Positions 1-9,044 of a stretch of DNA of 64,000 nt are shown here, piece by piece (the stretch's first letter is position 1; the number at the start of each line of letters is the position of its first letter). This stretch comes from Erwinia sp. ErVv1 (GTDB lineage Bacteria > Pseudomonadota > Gammaproteobacteria > Enterobacterales > Enterobacteriaceae): positions 416,123-480,122 of the forward strand of contig NZ_CDPK01000002.1 of NCBI RefSeq assembly GCF_900068895.1. The letters are read 5' to 3'. A program made the position numbers and the translations under genes. The notes beneath the pieces were generated by a model. That model worked only from the letters and a program-made list of their open reading frames with translations. It did not search any database and was not told the DNA's origin.

Positions 1-1
1 G

Positions 2-568
2 GCAAAGGTGATTGCCGATATCCGCAAAACGCAGCGCATTGGGCTGCGGTTAAAAATGATCCGCCTGCTTTACAGCGGCATCAGTGACGACAGCGAACTG
101 GGCCGCCAGGTTGCGCGTGATATGACCTTCACCACTATGGGACACATCGCCGCGCTGGCACAGCATCGACGGGGGGCACCCGTATGGCGCTACTACTTTG
201 ACTACGTCTCAGAAAACGCCCGGGAGATCTATCCGTACGGCACCGCGCATGGCAATGAAATCCCCTACACCATGGATACGCTCACGCCGCTTTCAGCGCA
301 GAGCGAGGAACCGCCTTTTAGCGACGCCGACCGCACATTCGCGCAAAAGGTCAGCGAATACTGGCTGCGCTTCGCCCGCGATGCATCCGCTTCCACTCAG
401 ACGCTTTCCGGTGAGGTGACCTGGCCCGCCTGGCAGCCCGGGCAGGATGAGATCATGCGCTTTGGTGAGCAGGGACGCAGCGTCATCAGGCTGGAGAAGC
501 GATTTATGCGGCGGCGCACTCAGCTCTTTCGCCTGCTGGTCAGCAGGATGGTACGCCTGGATGGATAA
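2..568 (+). CDS. Carboxylesterase type B, C-terminal part (cut by window edge)
   Basis: The reading frame is open from the left edge, so the true start lies outside the window; about 189 codons are visible. The segment resembles the C-terminal part of type B carboxylesterase/lipase enzymes (alpha/beta hydrolase fold), which hydrolyse esters. The stretch YPYGTAHGNEIPY carries the conserved His expected to complete the Ser-Glu-His triad, and the end keeps the usual W-P-x-W segment. The Ser nucleophile elbow is not in view. Substrate is unknown. No signal peptide can be assessed. Family call is fairly firm; specific function is open. Confidence 0.75.
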   Translation, partial: AKVIADIRKTQRIGLRLKMIRLLYSGISDDSELGRQVARDMTFTTMGHIAALAQHRRGAPVWRYYFDYVSENAREIYPYGTAHGNEIPYTMDTLTPLSAQSEEPPFSDADRTFAQKVSEYWLRFARDASASTQTLSGEVTWPAWQPGQDEIMRFGEQGRSVIRLEKRFMRRRTQLFRLLVSRMVRLDG

Positions 569-706
569 TCAATTAACAAAAGAGCCACTTTTTTAAAACA
601 GGTTTTAATTAGCTGAGTGTAACCTTCCATGAATAAACAACTTTAACTACAGTCATTTAACAAATTATCAGGGCAGCTAACGTTCTGACCCATATAGAAA
701 ATTAAC

Positions 707-733
707 TCATACTTTGCTCTGACGTGCCGATAA
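707..733 (+). promoter_or_regulatory. Candidate sigma-28 (FliA) promoter of the chemoreceptor gene
   Basis: An exact GCCGATAA -10 element lies at 726-733. Eleven bases upstream, TCATACTT (707-714) matches the TAAAGTTT -35 consensus at four of eight positions. The following gene encodes a methyl-accepting chemotaxis protein, the expected type of FliA target. Promoter activity is inferred. Confidence 0.6.
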
Positions 734-797
734 AAGGAGATATGCGTCCCTCAGACTGGGACGAAGGATTCAGTATTCCTTTAGCGTTGGAGAAGTT

Positions 798-2459
798 ATG
801 AGATTGTTAAAAGATTTTACCGTCCGAAGCGTTATGCTGTGGGTGCTCGGCCTGTTCTGCCTGTTATGGCTGGGGGTCGGATTGTACAGCGTCTATTCCC
901 TCAGCTCGGTAGGCAAAGGGAATGAGGTCGATCGCCTGCTGGTAAACCAGATGACCACCCTCAGTAAGGGTAACGACCAGTATTTCCGCTTTATCACCCG
1001 CCTTACCCGCGCCATTGAATCACGCCAGGCTGGCAGTGCCTCTGCCGCAGCGGATATGGCTTCCGCGCAGAAGGCGCTCGACAGCATGGCGGCGCAGCTT
1101 GCCAGTTTCAAAGCCGAAGCGCCCGGCCCCCTCAGTCCGGCCTACGCCAGCACAGTGATCGCCAGCTGGCAGAAGCTGCTGGATGAGGGCGTTCTGCCGC
1201 AGATGCACCTCGCCCAGCAGCCGTCTCTGGACGAATTTCGTCGTCATGCTGCCAGCGTCACGCCGGCACTGAGCCGCGGGTTTGGCGTAACCGTGGATAA
1301 ATTTAACGTCGCAGCCGGGGAAAAGCTGGATATCACCCGCATCACGGTCGATCATCTGACCAGGGTAACCAAAACGGTCATTGTTCTGGCCGTCATAATT
1401 GGTCTGCTAATTTTGCTGTTTACTGACCGTTACCTCGTCAATATTCTGGTGCGTCCGCTGGAGGGCATTCGCCAGCACTTTCGGCAGATTGCCGAAGGCG
1501 ATTTGAGCCAGCCCATTGACGATATTGGCCGTAACTGCGTCGGTAAACTGGTGCCCCTGCTGCGAGAGATGCAGGAGAGCCTGCGTAACGCGGTTAGCGC
1601 AATTCGCCAGGGTACCGACAGTATTTATCGCGGCGCGACGGAAATTTCATCCGGTAATAACGATCTCTCCTCACGTACCGAACAGCAGGCGGCGGCGCTG
1701 GAAGAGACGGCGGCAAGCATGGAACAGCTGACGGCCACGGTGAAGCTCAACGCCGATAATGCCCACCAGGCCAGTGAACTGGCGCAGAACGCGTCGGTTA
1801 CCGCCGGGAAAGGTGGCAGGCTGGTCGCGGATGTGGTCACCACCATGAAAGGCATCACCGACAGTTCGAATAAAATCGCAGAAATCACCAGCGTGATTAA
1901 CAGTATTGCCTTCCAGACCAATATCCTCGCGCTGAACGCCGCCGTCGAAGCCGCGCGGGCCGGTGAGCAGGGGCGTGGTTTTGCCGTTGTGGCCAGCGAA
2001 GTACGTAATCTGGCACAGCGCAGCGCAGGTGCGGCAAAGGAGATTGAAACGCTGATCGCAGACTCCGTGAGCCGCATCGACAGCGGATCACGCCTGGTCG
2101 GCGAGGCCGGAAGTACCATGGATGAGATGCTGAAATCAGTCGCCGAAGTCACGGAGATCATGAAACAGATCGCCTCGGCCTCGGAAGAGCAGAGCAAAGG
2201 GATCTCACAGGTCGGCACCGCCATTACTGAAATGGATAGCGTCACCCAGCAGAATGCCTCGCTGGTTGAACAGGTCTCTGCCGCCGCCAGCTCGCTGGAA
2301 CGCCAGACCGAGGAGCTGACGCTCTCCGTCTCCCGATTCCGGCTTTCTGCCGGAACGGATGACGATCGTCGCGCGCCGCCGGCGGTCAGAGTCACGCCGG
2401 TGAAGCCCGTCTCTGCCGCCAGGTCAGTGGCCGCCGCCGATGAGTGGGTCTCTTTCTAA
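798..2459 (+). CDS. Methyl-accepting chemotaxis protein (transmembrane chemoreceptor)
   Basis: Inner-membrane chemoreceptor of 553 residues that should signal to CheA/CheW. A first membrane segment lies near residues 13-33, a periplasmic ligand-binding domain follows to about 185, a second membrane segment lies near 193-210, then a HAMP domain. The cytoplasmic signalling hairpin carries the conserved tip [20 protein letters not shown]. The protein ends in EWVSF, which fits the xWxxF tether that recruits CheR/CheB (NWETF in Tsr), so it may act as a high-abundance receptor. Start is set by a GGAGAAG ribosome site just upstream. It has a sigma-28-like promoter. Its stop overlaps by four bases the stop of the convergent LysR gene. 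Ligand unknown. Confidence 0.95.
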   Translation: MRLLKDFTVRSVMLWVLGLFCLLWLGVGLYSVYSLSSVGKGNEVDRLLVNQMTTLSKGNDQYFRFITRLTRAIESRQAGSASAAADMASAQKALDSMAAQLASFKAEAPGPLSPAYASTVIASWQKLLDEGVLPQMHLAQQPSLDEFRRHAASVTPALSRGFGVTVDKFNVAAGEKLDITRITVDHLTRVTKTVIVLAVIIGLLILLFTDRYLVNILVRPLEGIRQHFRQIAEGDLSQPIDDIGRNCVGKLVPLLREMQESLRNAVSAIRQGTDSIYRGATEISSGNNDLSSRTEQQAAALEETAASMEQLTATVKLNADNAHQASELAQNASVTAGKGGRLVADVVTTMKGITDSSNKIAEITSVINSIAFQTNILALNAAVEAARAGEQGRGFAVVASEVRNLAQRSAGAAKEIETLIADSVSRIDSGSRLVGEAGSTMDEMLKSVAEVTEIMKQIASASEEQSKGISQVGTAITEMDSVTQQNASLVEQVSAAASSLERQTEELTLSVSRFRLSAGTDDDRRAPPAVRVTPVKPVSAARSVAAADEWVSF

Positions 2460-3307
2460 GGCTGTTGACACAGCCACGCCACCACTTCCGCAAGCTGGGG
2501 TGGCGCCTCTTCCTCCGGGCGCTGGATCAGACTGTAGACCGCGCCCGTCTTCACCGTTTCGCGAAAGGGTGCCACCAGCCGGCCCATCGCCAGATCGGAC
2601 TGGATCAGCGTGATATCGGCTATCGTCACGCCAAACCCCTGGATCGCCGCACCGATCGCCAGATCCATGGTGTCGAAATGCTGGTTGCGCTTCATCATCA
2701 GCGCCTGACGCCGCCCGGCCAGCCACAGCGCCCAGTCCCGGCCATCGGCGGTAGGATGCAGAAAGGTAAAACGGGTTAAATCTTCGAACGACAGGCCGCC
2801 TGCGGGCAGTAAACTGGCGGCCATCACCGGCGTCAGCACCTCGTCAAACAGACGGTAGCCCGCCACCGACGGTGCGCCGTAAAGGATCGCAGCATCAAAA
2901 TGTCCCAGGCCTGAGCCGTGGTCAACCGTGGTGGTCAGCGCCACATGGAGTTCGGGACGGGCCTGCTCCAGCGCCACCAGCCGTGGTACCAGCCAGCGCA
3001 TGGCACAGGTGGGTGCCTTAAGGCGCAGGGTCGTATGCCGGGTGCTGGCCTGCTCAGCGGCCTGTGCGATCTGTTCAAATCCACTTTTGAAAGAGGGGAG
3101 CAGGCTGCTGCCCTGCACGGTCAGCCTTAACCCACGGGCGTGCCGCTCGAAGAGAGGGAATCCCAGCCAGTTCTCCAGCGCGGCTATTTTACGGCTCACC
3201 GCCCCCTGGGTAATACAGAGCTCCCGTGCCGCGTGGGTTAAATTAAGGTGGCGTGCAGTCACAATAAAGGTATGAATGGCGTTTAACGGCAGCGGACGAC
3301 GGGGCAT
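2456..3307 (-). CDS. LysR-family transcriptional regulator (GcvA-like)
   Basis: A 283-residue LysR-type regulator with an N-terminal winged helix-turn-helix (about residues 5-64; [20 protein letters not shown] is the recognition region) and a C-terminal effector-binding domain. The N-terminal wording resembles GcvA/AmpR-type members. It is divergent from the aminotransferase gene and substrate-binding protein gene to its right, the usual layout for a LysR regulator and its target operon. A dyad in the shared intergenic region is a candidate operator. Effector is unknown; an amino acid or keto acid is a reasonable guess from the neighbours. Confidence 0.9.
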   Translation of the reverse strand: MPRRPLPLNAIHTFIVTARHLNLTHAARELCITQGAVSRKIAALENWLGFPLFERHARGLRLTVQGSSLLPSFKSGFEQIAQAAEQASTRHTTLRLKAPTCAMRWLVPRLVALEQARPELHVALTTTVDHGSGLGHFDAAILYGAPSVAGYRLFDEVLTPVMAASLLPAGGLSFEDLTRFTFLHPTADGRDWALWLAGRRQALMMKRNQHFDTMDLAIGAAIQGFGVTIADITLIQSDLAMGRLVAPFRETVKTGAVYSLIQRPEEEAPPQLAEVVAWLCQQP

Positions 3308-3333
3308 AGGGCGTCTCTGAGCAATGTCGAAAA

Positions 3334-3350
3334 GTCATAGCTATTATGAC
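3334..3350. promoter_or_regulatory. Candidate LysR operator dyad
   Basis: GTCATA and TATGAC form an exact six-base inverted repeat separated by five bases, in the 117-base region between the divergent LysR and aminotransferase genes. It has the size and position of a LysR-type binding site. Binding is not shown. Confidence 0.35.
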
Positions 3351-3424
3351 AACAATTCGCTTGTCGGCTCAAGAGTCCTCACGTTGAATAAAGCATCGCG
3401 TTTTTCTCAGTGACCGGAGCGTTA

Positions 3425-4594
3425 ATGACTATCCTCTCAGCCGTACCTCAGCGATCGAAACTGCCGGACGTCGGTACGACCATCTTCTCGGTGATAGGCC
3501 AGCTTTCGGCGCAGCATAAGGCGATAAATCTCTCGCAGGGCGCGCCGGATTTTCCCTGCGATCGCGCACTGATTGAGAGTGTGACCCGCGCGATGGAGCA
3601 GGGACATAATCAGTACGCGCCGATGACCGGGCTGCTGTCGCTAAAGGAGGCGCTGGCCGACAAGGTTAAGACCCTCTATGGGCAGCAGTACGATACCGAC
3701 AGCGAAGTGCTGATTACCGCCAGCGCCAGTCAGGGGCTTTACGCCGCGATCGGCGGACTTGTCCACGCCGGAGACGAAGTGATTTTTTTCGAGCCGGCCT
3801 TCGACAGCTACGCCCCGGTGGTGCGGCTGCAGGGGGCTACGCCGATTGGGCTGAAGCTGCATCTGCCTGATTTTACGATCAACTGGGATGAGGTGCAGGC
3901 AGCTATCACGCCGCGCACCCGCATGATTATTATCAATACGCCGCACAATCCCAGCGCCCAGGTGCTCAGCCCTGAGGATCTCGACCAGCTGGCGCGGCTT
4001 CTGCGCCATACCGACATCGTGGTGCTTTCCGACGAGGTATATGAACATATCCTCTTCGACGGGCGTCAGCATCAGGGCATGGCAACCCATGCCGAACTGG
4101 CGCAGCGCAGCGTTATCGTCTCATCGTTTGGGAAAACCTTTCACGTCACCGGCTGGCGCGTGGGCTACTGCCTGGCCCCCGCCGAACTGATGACCGAGCT
4201 GGTCAGGGTGCATCAGTTTATGATGTACGCCGCGGACACACCCATGCAGGTGGCTTTTTCAGAATACCTTCGTCACCCTGATAACTATCTGGGGCTGGGG
4301 GCGTTTTACCAGCATAAGCGCGATCTGCTGGCTTCGCTGCTGAAGGCGTCACCTTTCCGCCTGCTGCCGTCGGCGGGATCCTTTTTTATGCTGGCAAGCT
4401 ATGCAGAATTCAGTGACCTGCCGGACAGTGAAATGGTCAAAAAGCTGATTGTCGAAAACGGCGTGGCGACCATCCCACTCTCGGCCTTTTATACCGACGG
4501 CACCGACAATAAATTAATCCGTCTCTCGTTCGCTAAAGATGAAGCCACACTGCGCGCGGGCGCCCAGGCGCTGTGCCAGGTAAAGCCGCGCTAA
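3425..4594 (+). CDS. PLP-dependent aminotransferase, methionine aminotransferase (YbdL-like)
   Basis: Fold-type I aminotransferase of about 389 residues. It has the substrate-binding LSQGAPDFPCD stretch, the NTPHNPSAQV motif, SDEVYEH, and the PLP lysine in SFGKTFHVTGWRVGY (near residue 240). This signature matches the methionine/glutamine-pyruvate aminotransferase group that includes E. coli YbdL, which transaminates methionine and aromatic amino acids. A GTG at 3410 is in frame, but the CCGGAG ribosome site at 3413-3418 sits seven bases before the ATG at 3425, so that start is preferred. The gene lies 25 bases upstream of an amino-acid-binding protein gene, suggesting an uptake-and-transamination operon under the divergent LysR regulator. 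Confidence 0.88.
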   Translation: MTILSAVPQRSKLPDVGTTIFSVIGQLSAQHKAINLSQGAPDFPCDRALIESVTRAMEQGHNQYAPMTGLLSLKEALADKVKTLYGQQYDTDSEVLITASASQGLYAAIGGLVHAGDEVIFFEPAFDSYAPVVRLQGATPIGLKLHLPDFTINWDEVQAAITPRTRMIIINTPHNPSAQVLSPEDLDQLARLLRHTDIVVLSDEVYEHILFDGRQHQGMATHAELAQRSVIVSSFGKTFHVTGWRVGYCLAPAELMTELVRVHQFMMYAADTPMQVAFSEYLRHPDNYLGLGAFYQHKRDLLASLLKASPFRLLPSAGSFFMLASYAEFSDLPDSEMVKKLIVENGVATIPLSAFYTDGTDNKLIRLSFAKDEATLRAGAQALCQVKPR

Positions 4595-4619
4595 TAACTA
4601 TCAGGGGAAGTTGAAGTTG

Positions 4620-5393
4620 ATGAAGAAGCTGAATGCACTGTTTGTGGTTGCGGGCCTGATCACCTCGATGTCTGCCGCAGCGGATACGCTGCGGTTTGGG
4701 CTGGAGTCGGAATATCCCCCGTTCGAGAGTCGCAACGCGGCGGGCGAATTACAGGGATTTGATATTGAACTGGGAAAAGCGGTCTGCCAGGCGGGGAATT
4801 TTTCCTGCAGCTGGGTGGAAAGCAGCTTTGATGCGCTGATCCCGGCGCTGGCGGCCGGGAAGTTTGATGCGATCAACTCGGCGATGAATATCACCGAGGC
4901 GCGGTTAAAAAGCATTGGTTTTACCCGCCCAATCTATCGTATTCCCAGCCAGCTGATCAGCCGCAAAGGGGCAGGGCTTGCGCCTGACGTTGCGGCGTTA
5001 AAGGGCAAAACGATCGGCGTATTGCAGGGTTCCGTACAGGAAACCTTCGCCAGGAAACACTGGGAATCGCAGGGGGTAACCATAACCGCTTATCAGGATC
5101 AGAATCAGGTCTATAACGATCTGCTCGCGGGCCGCCTGGACGGCACGCTGGTGATGTCAGCCGCGGGTCAGTCCGGCTTTCTTGATAAGCCTCAGGGCCA
5201 GGCCTATGGCTTTGCGGGTAAACCGGTGGAAGACTCGCAGATACTGGGTGTCGGCATAGGATTTGGCCTGCGCAAAGACGACGTCAGGCTGAAACAGCAG
5301 CTGGATGCGGCCATCGCCAAGGTGCAGGCTGAGGGTACCGTCACCCGTCTGGCGGCGAAGTTCTTCCCCGGCATTGATGTTGCGGTGAAATAA
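4620..5393 (+). CDS. Periplasmic amino-acid-binding protein (family 3, HisJ/ArgT-like)
   Basis: About 257 residues with an N-terminal signal peptide ending near SMSAAA-DT and the family 3 binding-protein signature (FGLESEYPPFE, then FDIELGKAVC and FDALIPALAAGKFDAINSAM). Homologues bind basic or other amino acids and deliver them to an ABC permease. No permease or ATPase gene is adjacent, so it may share one encoded elsewhere. A TTG at 4611 is in frame, but AGGGGAAG at 4603-4610 places the start at the ATG at 4620. It is the second gene of an apparent operon with the aminotransferase. Confidence 0.9.
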   Translation: MKKLNALFVVAGLITSMSAAADTLRFGLESEYPPFESRNAAGELQGFDIELGKAVCQAGNFSCSWVESSFDALIPALAAGKFDAINSAMNITEARLKSIGFTRPIYRIPSQLISRKGAGLAPDVAALKGKTIGVLQGSVQETFARKHWESQGVTITAYQDQNQVYNDLLAGRLDGTLVMSAAGQSGFLDKPQGQAYGFAGKPVEDSQILGVGIGFGLRKDDVRLKQQLDAAIAKVQAEGTVTRLAAKFFPGIDVAVK

Positions 5394-5441
5394 CCCGGTT
5401 TGACGGGGTTAAGCCGGGGTTTCCACAGGGATGGCCGAGCA

Positions 5442-6680
5442 TCAACGGCTATCCTGAGCAGCCAGCAGGCAGAGCTTCTCCGCGACCAGGTATGATTTGA
5501 CGAAGGAGGGCACCGGCAAAAACTCAAACTTTGAGTGGAAGTTGTGCGCGCCGGTGAAGAAATTAGGGGTCAGCAGGCCTTTGGCGGATAACGCGGCCCC
5601 ATCGGTGCCGCCGCGCATCGGGGTGATTTTAGGGACAATATCCAGCTGTTCCAGCGCCGTCAGCAGCAGATCGATCGCCCGTCGATCTTCCCCGATCGCG
5701 TTGCTGATATTGCTGTAGGTATCGCTGATGTGCAGGCTGACCTCGCCCGTGGGATACTGTGCGGCAATCTGTGCTGCGATGTCGGCCATCGTCTGCTTGC
5801 GCTGCTCAAAGGCATGACGGTCGAAGTCACGAATCGACGCTTTCACCCGTGCTTCACTGGCATTGGCGGTCATCTCGTTGAACCACACGTAACCCTCGCG
5901 CCCCTCGGTATGCTCTGGTGTTTCGTGGCGATCAAAATGACCGATATAGTCCAGGGCCATCAGCAGAGGGTTAACCAGCACCCCTTTACCGGACATGGGA
6001 TGTGCCGTCACCCCGGTAAACAGGAGTTCAGCCGATGCGGCGTTGAAGTTCTCATAGACCACTTCGCCCAGCTCGCAGCAGTCAATGGTCCAGGCGAAGT
6101 CAACCTTAAAGCGGCGCTCCAGATCCAGCGCCTTAGCGCCGCGCAGGCCAATCTCTTCATCCGGCACGAAGGCGACGACGATATCACCGTGGGGCGCATC
6201 CTGCAGATTTTCCATCAGCGTCATCACCACGGTGACCGCCGCTTTATTGTCCGCGCCCAGCACGCTGGTGCCGTCGCTGAAAATAATCTCCTGTCCCTGA
6301 TAAGCCTCGATCTCCGGGTGTTCCTCCCGGCGCAGCCAGATATCCTGCCCGGCGTTCAGGCAGAGATCCTTACCCTCATAGCGCAGTGTCTGCGGATGAA
6401 TATGAGGCGAGAGGCCGACGTCAACCGTATCAATATGGGTGATAAAGCCGATGCGCGGCGCAGACGGGCAGTTGCCGGGCTTAACGGCGGTGACCGTGGC
6501 GAATTCGTCGATAACAACGTCCCGCAGGCCCATCGTTCGCAGCTCGCTGGCCAGCAGCTGGGCCATATCATGCTGCCCGGGCGTGCTCGGCAGCGTCGTC
6601 GCCGCGGCATTGCTCTGGCTGGTGACGGCAAGGTAGCGATAAAAACGGGTGGTAAGCTGTTCAGCCAGGCGCTGCGGCAT
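5442..6680 (-). CDS. pepT: Peptidase T (aminotripeptidase)
   Basis: Cytosolic M20B zinc metallopeptidase of 412 residues, the family length. It removes the N-terminal residue from tripeptides. Metal and catalytic motifs are present in order: HIDTVD (zinc His and catalytic Asp), LGADNKA (bridging Asp), VPDEEIG (catalytic Glu and metal Glu), AHPMSGKG, RGGTDG and FHSKFEF near the C terminus. It converges on the amino-acid-binding protein gene. In E. coli and Salmonella pepT is induced by anaerobiosis through FNR; no FNR site was identified here. Confidence 0.96.
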   Translation of the reverse strand: MPQRLAEQLTTRFYRYLAVTSQSNAAATTLPSTPGQHDMAQLLASELRTMGLRDVVIDEFATVTAVKPGNCPSAPRIGFITHIDTVDVGLSPHIHPQTLRYEGKDLCLNAGQDIWLRREEHPEIEAYQGQEIIFSDGTSVLGADNKAAVTVVMTLMENLQDAPHGDIVVAFVPDEEIGLRGAKALDLERRFKVDFAWTIDCCELGEVVYENFNAASAELLFTGVTAHPMSGKGVLVNPLLMALDYIGHFDRHETPEHTEGREGYVWFNEMTANASEARVKASIRDFDRHAFEQRKQTMADIAAQIAAQYPTGEVSLHISDTYSNISNAIGEDRRAIDLLLTALEQLDIVPKITPMRGGTDGAALSAKGLLTPNFFTGAHNFHSKFEFLPVPSFVKSYLVAEKLCLLAAQDSR

Positions 6681-6730
6681 TTGGCACTCCCTTATGGATT
6701 AATGGAAAGTGAAAACGGGGAAAGGTGAAT

Positions 6731-6910
6731 TCAGCACACGCCGAAGTCGCCCTCTTCGTGATACGGATTAACCGAATCGGCGGCCACCTCAATGGCTTTT
6801 CTGTCGGCATCATCAACGCGTGCGCAGGTCAGGGTGGTATCCCCTACCTGCAAAACAACCATCTTAGGGCCGCCGGTTTTAGACTGAACGATATCGCCTT
6901 GCGTAAACAT
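6731..6910 (-). CDS. YodC-family (DUF2158) small protein
   Basis: A 59-residue protein beginning MFTQGDIVQSKTGGPKMVV and ending with GDFGVC. The opening G-D-x-V-x-x-K-x-G-G-P-K-M pattern is that of the DUF2158/YodC family of small enteric proteins of unknown function. An AAGGA ribosome site lies eight bases before the ATG. It is divergent from osmC across a 144-base gap, in a region rich in stationary-phase and stress signals. No membrane segment is visible. Function unknown. Confidence 0.75.
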   Translation of the reverse strand: MFTQGDIVQSKTGGPKMVVLQVGDTTLTCARVDDADRKAIEVAADSVNPYHEEGDFGVC

Positions 6911-7014
6911 ACTTCGATTCCTTACAGAAGAGTGGGATTGAGTAGCAACCCTCTAATTAATGGTCAAAGAACGGCCATTTGCAAGCCCGGCCCGAGCGAA
7001 GTGCTGAGAAGCTA

Positions 7015-7021
7015 CTATACT
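7015..7021 (+). promoter_or_regulatory. Candidate sigma-S -10 element of osmC
   Basis: CTATACT, preceded by GCTA and followed by GAA, matches the extended -10 favoured by sigma-S (RpoS) and lies 34 bases before the osmC start. E. coli osmC is known to have a sigma-S promoter; activity here is inferred. Confidence 0.5.
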
Positions 7022-7054
7022 GAATCCCATTGATAAACACACAGGAGGATAATC

Positions 7055-7483
7055 ATGACCATTCATAAGAAAGGGCAGGCACACTGGGAAGGCGATATTA
7101 AAAAAGGCAAAGGCACCATCACCACCGAAAGCGGTGCGCTCAAAGAGCAGCCTTATGGTTTTAATACTCGCTTTGAAGGCAAACCCGGTACTAACCCTGA
7201 AGAACTGATTGGTGCCGCTCATTCGGCCTGTTTTTCCATGGCGCTTTCACTGATGCTGGGCAACGAAGGTTATGTGCCTGAAAGCATTGATACCGTGGCG
7301 GATGTCTCACTGGATAAAGTCGGTGACGGCTTCAAAATTACCAAAATTGCGCTGGAAAGCCAGGTTAAACTGCCGGGTATCGACAGCGAAACGTTTGATA
7401 AAATCATCAATCAGGCCAAGCAGGGCTGTCCGGTGTCTCAGCTGATTAGCGCTGAAATCACGCTGGATTATAAGCTGAACTAA
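7055..7483 (+). CDS. osmC: Osmotically inducible peroxiredoxin OsmC
   Basis: A 142-residue cytoplasmic organic hydroperoxide reductase of the OsmC/Ohr family. The two redox cysteines are in place: Cys59 in AAHSACFSMAL and Cys125 in QAKQGCPVSQLI. Together they reduce organic peroxides. The N-terminal beta region (KKGQAHWEGDIKKGKGTITT) is typical of OsmC rather than Ohr. An AGGAGG ribosome site precedes the ATG, and a sigma-S-like -10 lies upstream, consistent with osmotic and stationary-phase induction known for the family. Confidence 0.97.
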   Translation: MTIHKKGQAHWEGDIKKGKGTITTESGALKEQPYGFNTRFEGKPGTNPEELIGAAHSACFSMALSLMLGNEGYVPESIDTVADVSLDKVGDGFKITKIALESQVKLPGIDSETFDKIINQAKQGCPVSQLISAEITLDYKLN

Positions 7484-7502
7484 CTGCCCGTTAGGTTCAT
7501 TT

Positions 7503-7522
7503 CCCCGCCCGTCCCGGCGGGG
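7503..7522 (+). terminator. Hairpin downstream of osmC
   Basis: CCCCGCC (7503-7509) pairs with GGCGGGG (7516-7522) over a six-base loop, 20 bases after the osmC stop. The following T-run is short, so termination efficiency is uncertain. Confidence 0.45.
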
Positions 7523-7734
7523 TTAACTCCCTTCACATTATTCACCACTTGATCTTGTCTACACGCCTTTCATCCCTTGTGCTTGCGCACTCACAATCTG
7601 TCATTCCCTGCCAAACGCGATACGTCATCAGTCATACCCTGGAGAATCAAACCTTATCCCCAAAGCCTTTTTGTGGCAGGATACGCCTGCCTGCGTCCCA
7701 GGTGACAAAGAGTTAATTTCACTAAGGTTTCTAT

Positions 7735-8979
7735 ATGACAGATTCGGCCATTTCCTCGCATCGCCCCTCAGTATGGTGGGGTGCCATGATAATCTGCGGC
7801 ACGGTAGTGGGGGCGGGCATGTTTACCCTGCCGGTGGTGATGGCCGGAGCATGGTTTGGCTGGTCGGTTTTAGTCCTGCTGGGCAGCTGGGCAAGCATGC
7901 TCTTTTCAGGTCTGCTGTTTCTGAAGGCTGCCCGCTATTACAAGCCCGGTGAAGGCTACAACACGCTTACTCACGACCTGTTGGGCCGACGATGGGCAGC
8001 GATTAACGCGATCAGCATTCTGTTTGTGCTCGGTATCCTCACCTATGCCTATATATCAGCCAGCGGTCCGGTCTATCAGCACTCGTTAAACCTGGCGGGC
8101 CTGTCGGTCACCCAGGGCGAGGCGAAGATACTGCTGACCTGCTGCGTGGGGGCGGTGGTCTGTCTGGGAACGAAAGAGGTCAGCCGCCTGATGACCTTCT
8201 GTCTGTTAGCCAAAATCGTACTGCTGGTGATCCTCTTCGGCGGCTTACTGATGCAGGTGAAACTGCCGGTACTCCTTAACAGCGAAGGGGCCTCTGCCGC
8301 TTACTGGCCCTACGTTTTAGCCGTGGTGCCGTTCTGCCTCGCGTCGTTTGGCTACCACGGCAATATTGCGGGGCTGAATCAGTACTACGCAGGCGATCGC
8401 AGGCAGGTAGGGAAAGCCCTTATTTTTGGCACATCGCTGGCGCTGGTTATCTACCTGTTCTGGCTGACCGCGACGATGGGAAATTTGCCCCGCGCTGAAT
8501 TTCCGGCGATTATCGCCCAGGGGGGGGATATTGAGGCCCTGCTGGAGGCGCTGCACAACCACCTTCCGGCGGGTGGGCTTCAGCTGCTGATGAATGTTTT
8601 TTCTCACTTTGCCGTTCTCTGCTCTTTCCTCGGCGTCACCTCCGGGCTATTTGATTTCATCGCCGACCGGTTAAAACTGGGGCGCTCGTTTCTGCAACGG
8701 CTGAAGGTCTGCGCGCTAACCTTTTTACCCCCGCTGCTGGCTTCGCTGTGGTTCCCCGACGGTTTCCTTGCCGCCATTGGCTATGCGGGCCTGCTGGCGA
8801 CCGTCTGGGCTGTTTTTATCCCCGCATTCCTGGCGATCAAGGCCCGGCAGAAATTCGCGCCGGGCGTGGCACACAGCCGGTGGGAAAAAATAATCATCGT
8901 TACCGTCATCGCTTTTGGTACAGTAAATCTCGCGGCCTGGCTTTTGAACAAAGCCAGCCTGCTGCCGCTTTATCAGTAA
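7735..8979 (+). CDS. mtr: Aromatic amino acid permease of the Mtr/TnaB/TyrP family
   Basis: Inner-membrane proton symporter of 414 residues, the same length as E. coli Mtr. About 11 hydrophobic segments are visible. Family landmarks include ICGTVVGAGMFTLPVVMAGA at the start, LTYAYISASG, PFCLASFGYHGNI and FSHFAVLCSFLGVTSGLFD. These are closest to Mtr/TnaB, tryptophan-specific importers, though TyrP-like specificity cannot be ruled out. The gene stands alone between osmC and the peptide-binding protein. No TrpR or TyrR operator was recognised upstream. Confidence 0.85.
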   Translation: MTDSAISSHRPSVWWGAMIICGTVVGAGMFTLPVVMAGAWFGWSVLVLLGSWASMLFSGLLFLKAARYYKPGEGYNTLTHDLLGRRWAAINAISILFVLGILTYAYISASGPVYQHSLNLAGLSVTQGEAKILLTCCVGAVVCLGTKEVSRLMTFCLLAKIVLLVILFGGLLMQVKLPVLLNSEGASAAYWPYVLAVVPFCLASFGYHGNIAGLNQYYAGDRRQVGKALIFGTSLALVIYLFWLTATMGNLPRAEFPAIIAQGGDIEALLEALHNHLPAGGLQLLMNVFSHFAVLCSFLGVTSGLFDFIADRLKLGRSFLQRLKVCALTFLPPLLASLWFPDGFLAAIGYAGLLATVWAVFIPAFLAIKARQKFAPGVAHSRWEKIIIVTVIAFGTVNLAAWLLNKASLLPLYQ

Positions 8980-9044
8980 TTAACTCAGTCAGTCAGTGGA
9001 TTGTTGTTGCGTCAGGGACAAAAAATCATAACGAGAGGGTATAA

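Noticed and set aside
1625..2395. Long open frame antisense to the first chemoreceptor (256 codons)
   Set aside because: Ser/Thr/Ala-rich composition typical of the complement of an MCP signalling domain; no ribosome site, no family match. The same pattern appears antisense to the second chemoreceptor (49502-49897).
5394..5441. Terminator between the binding protein gene and pepT
   Set aside because: Only a weak, bulged pairing of AACCCGG with CCGGGGTT; not strong enough to list as a feature.
5730..6728. Open frame of 332 codons on the plus strand opposite pepT
   Set aside because: His/Arg/Gln-rich wording typical of a shadow of a GC-rich gene; pepT has full catalytic motifs on the other strand.
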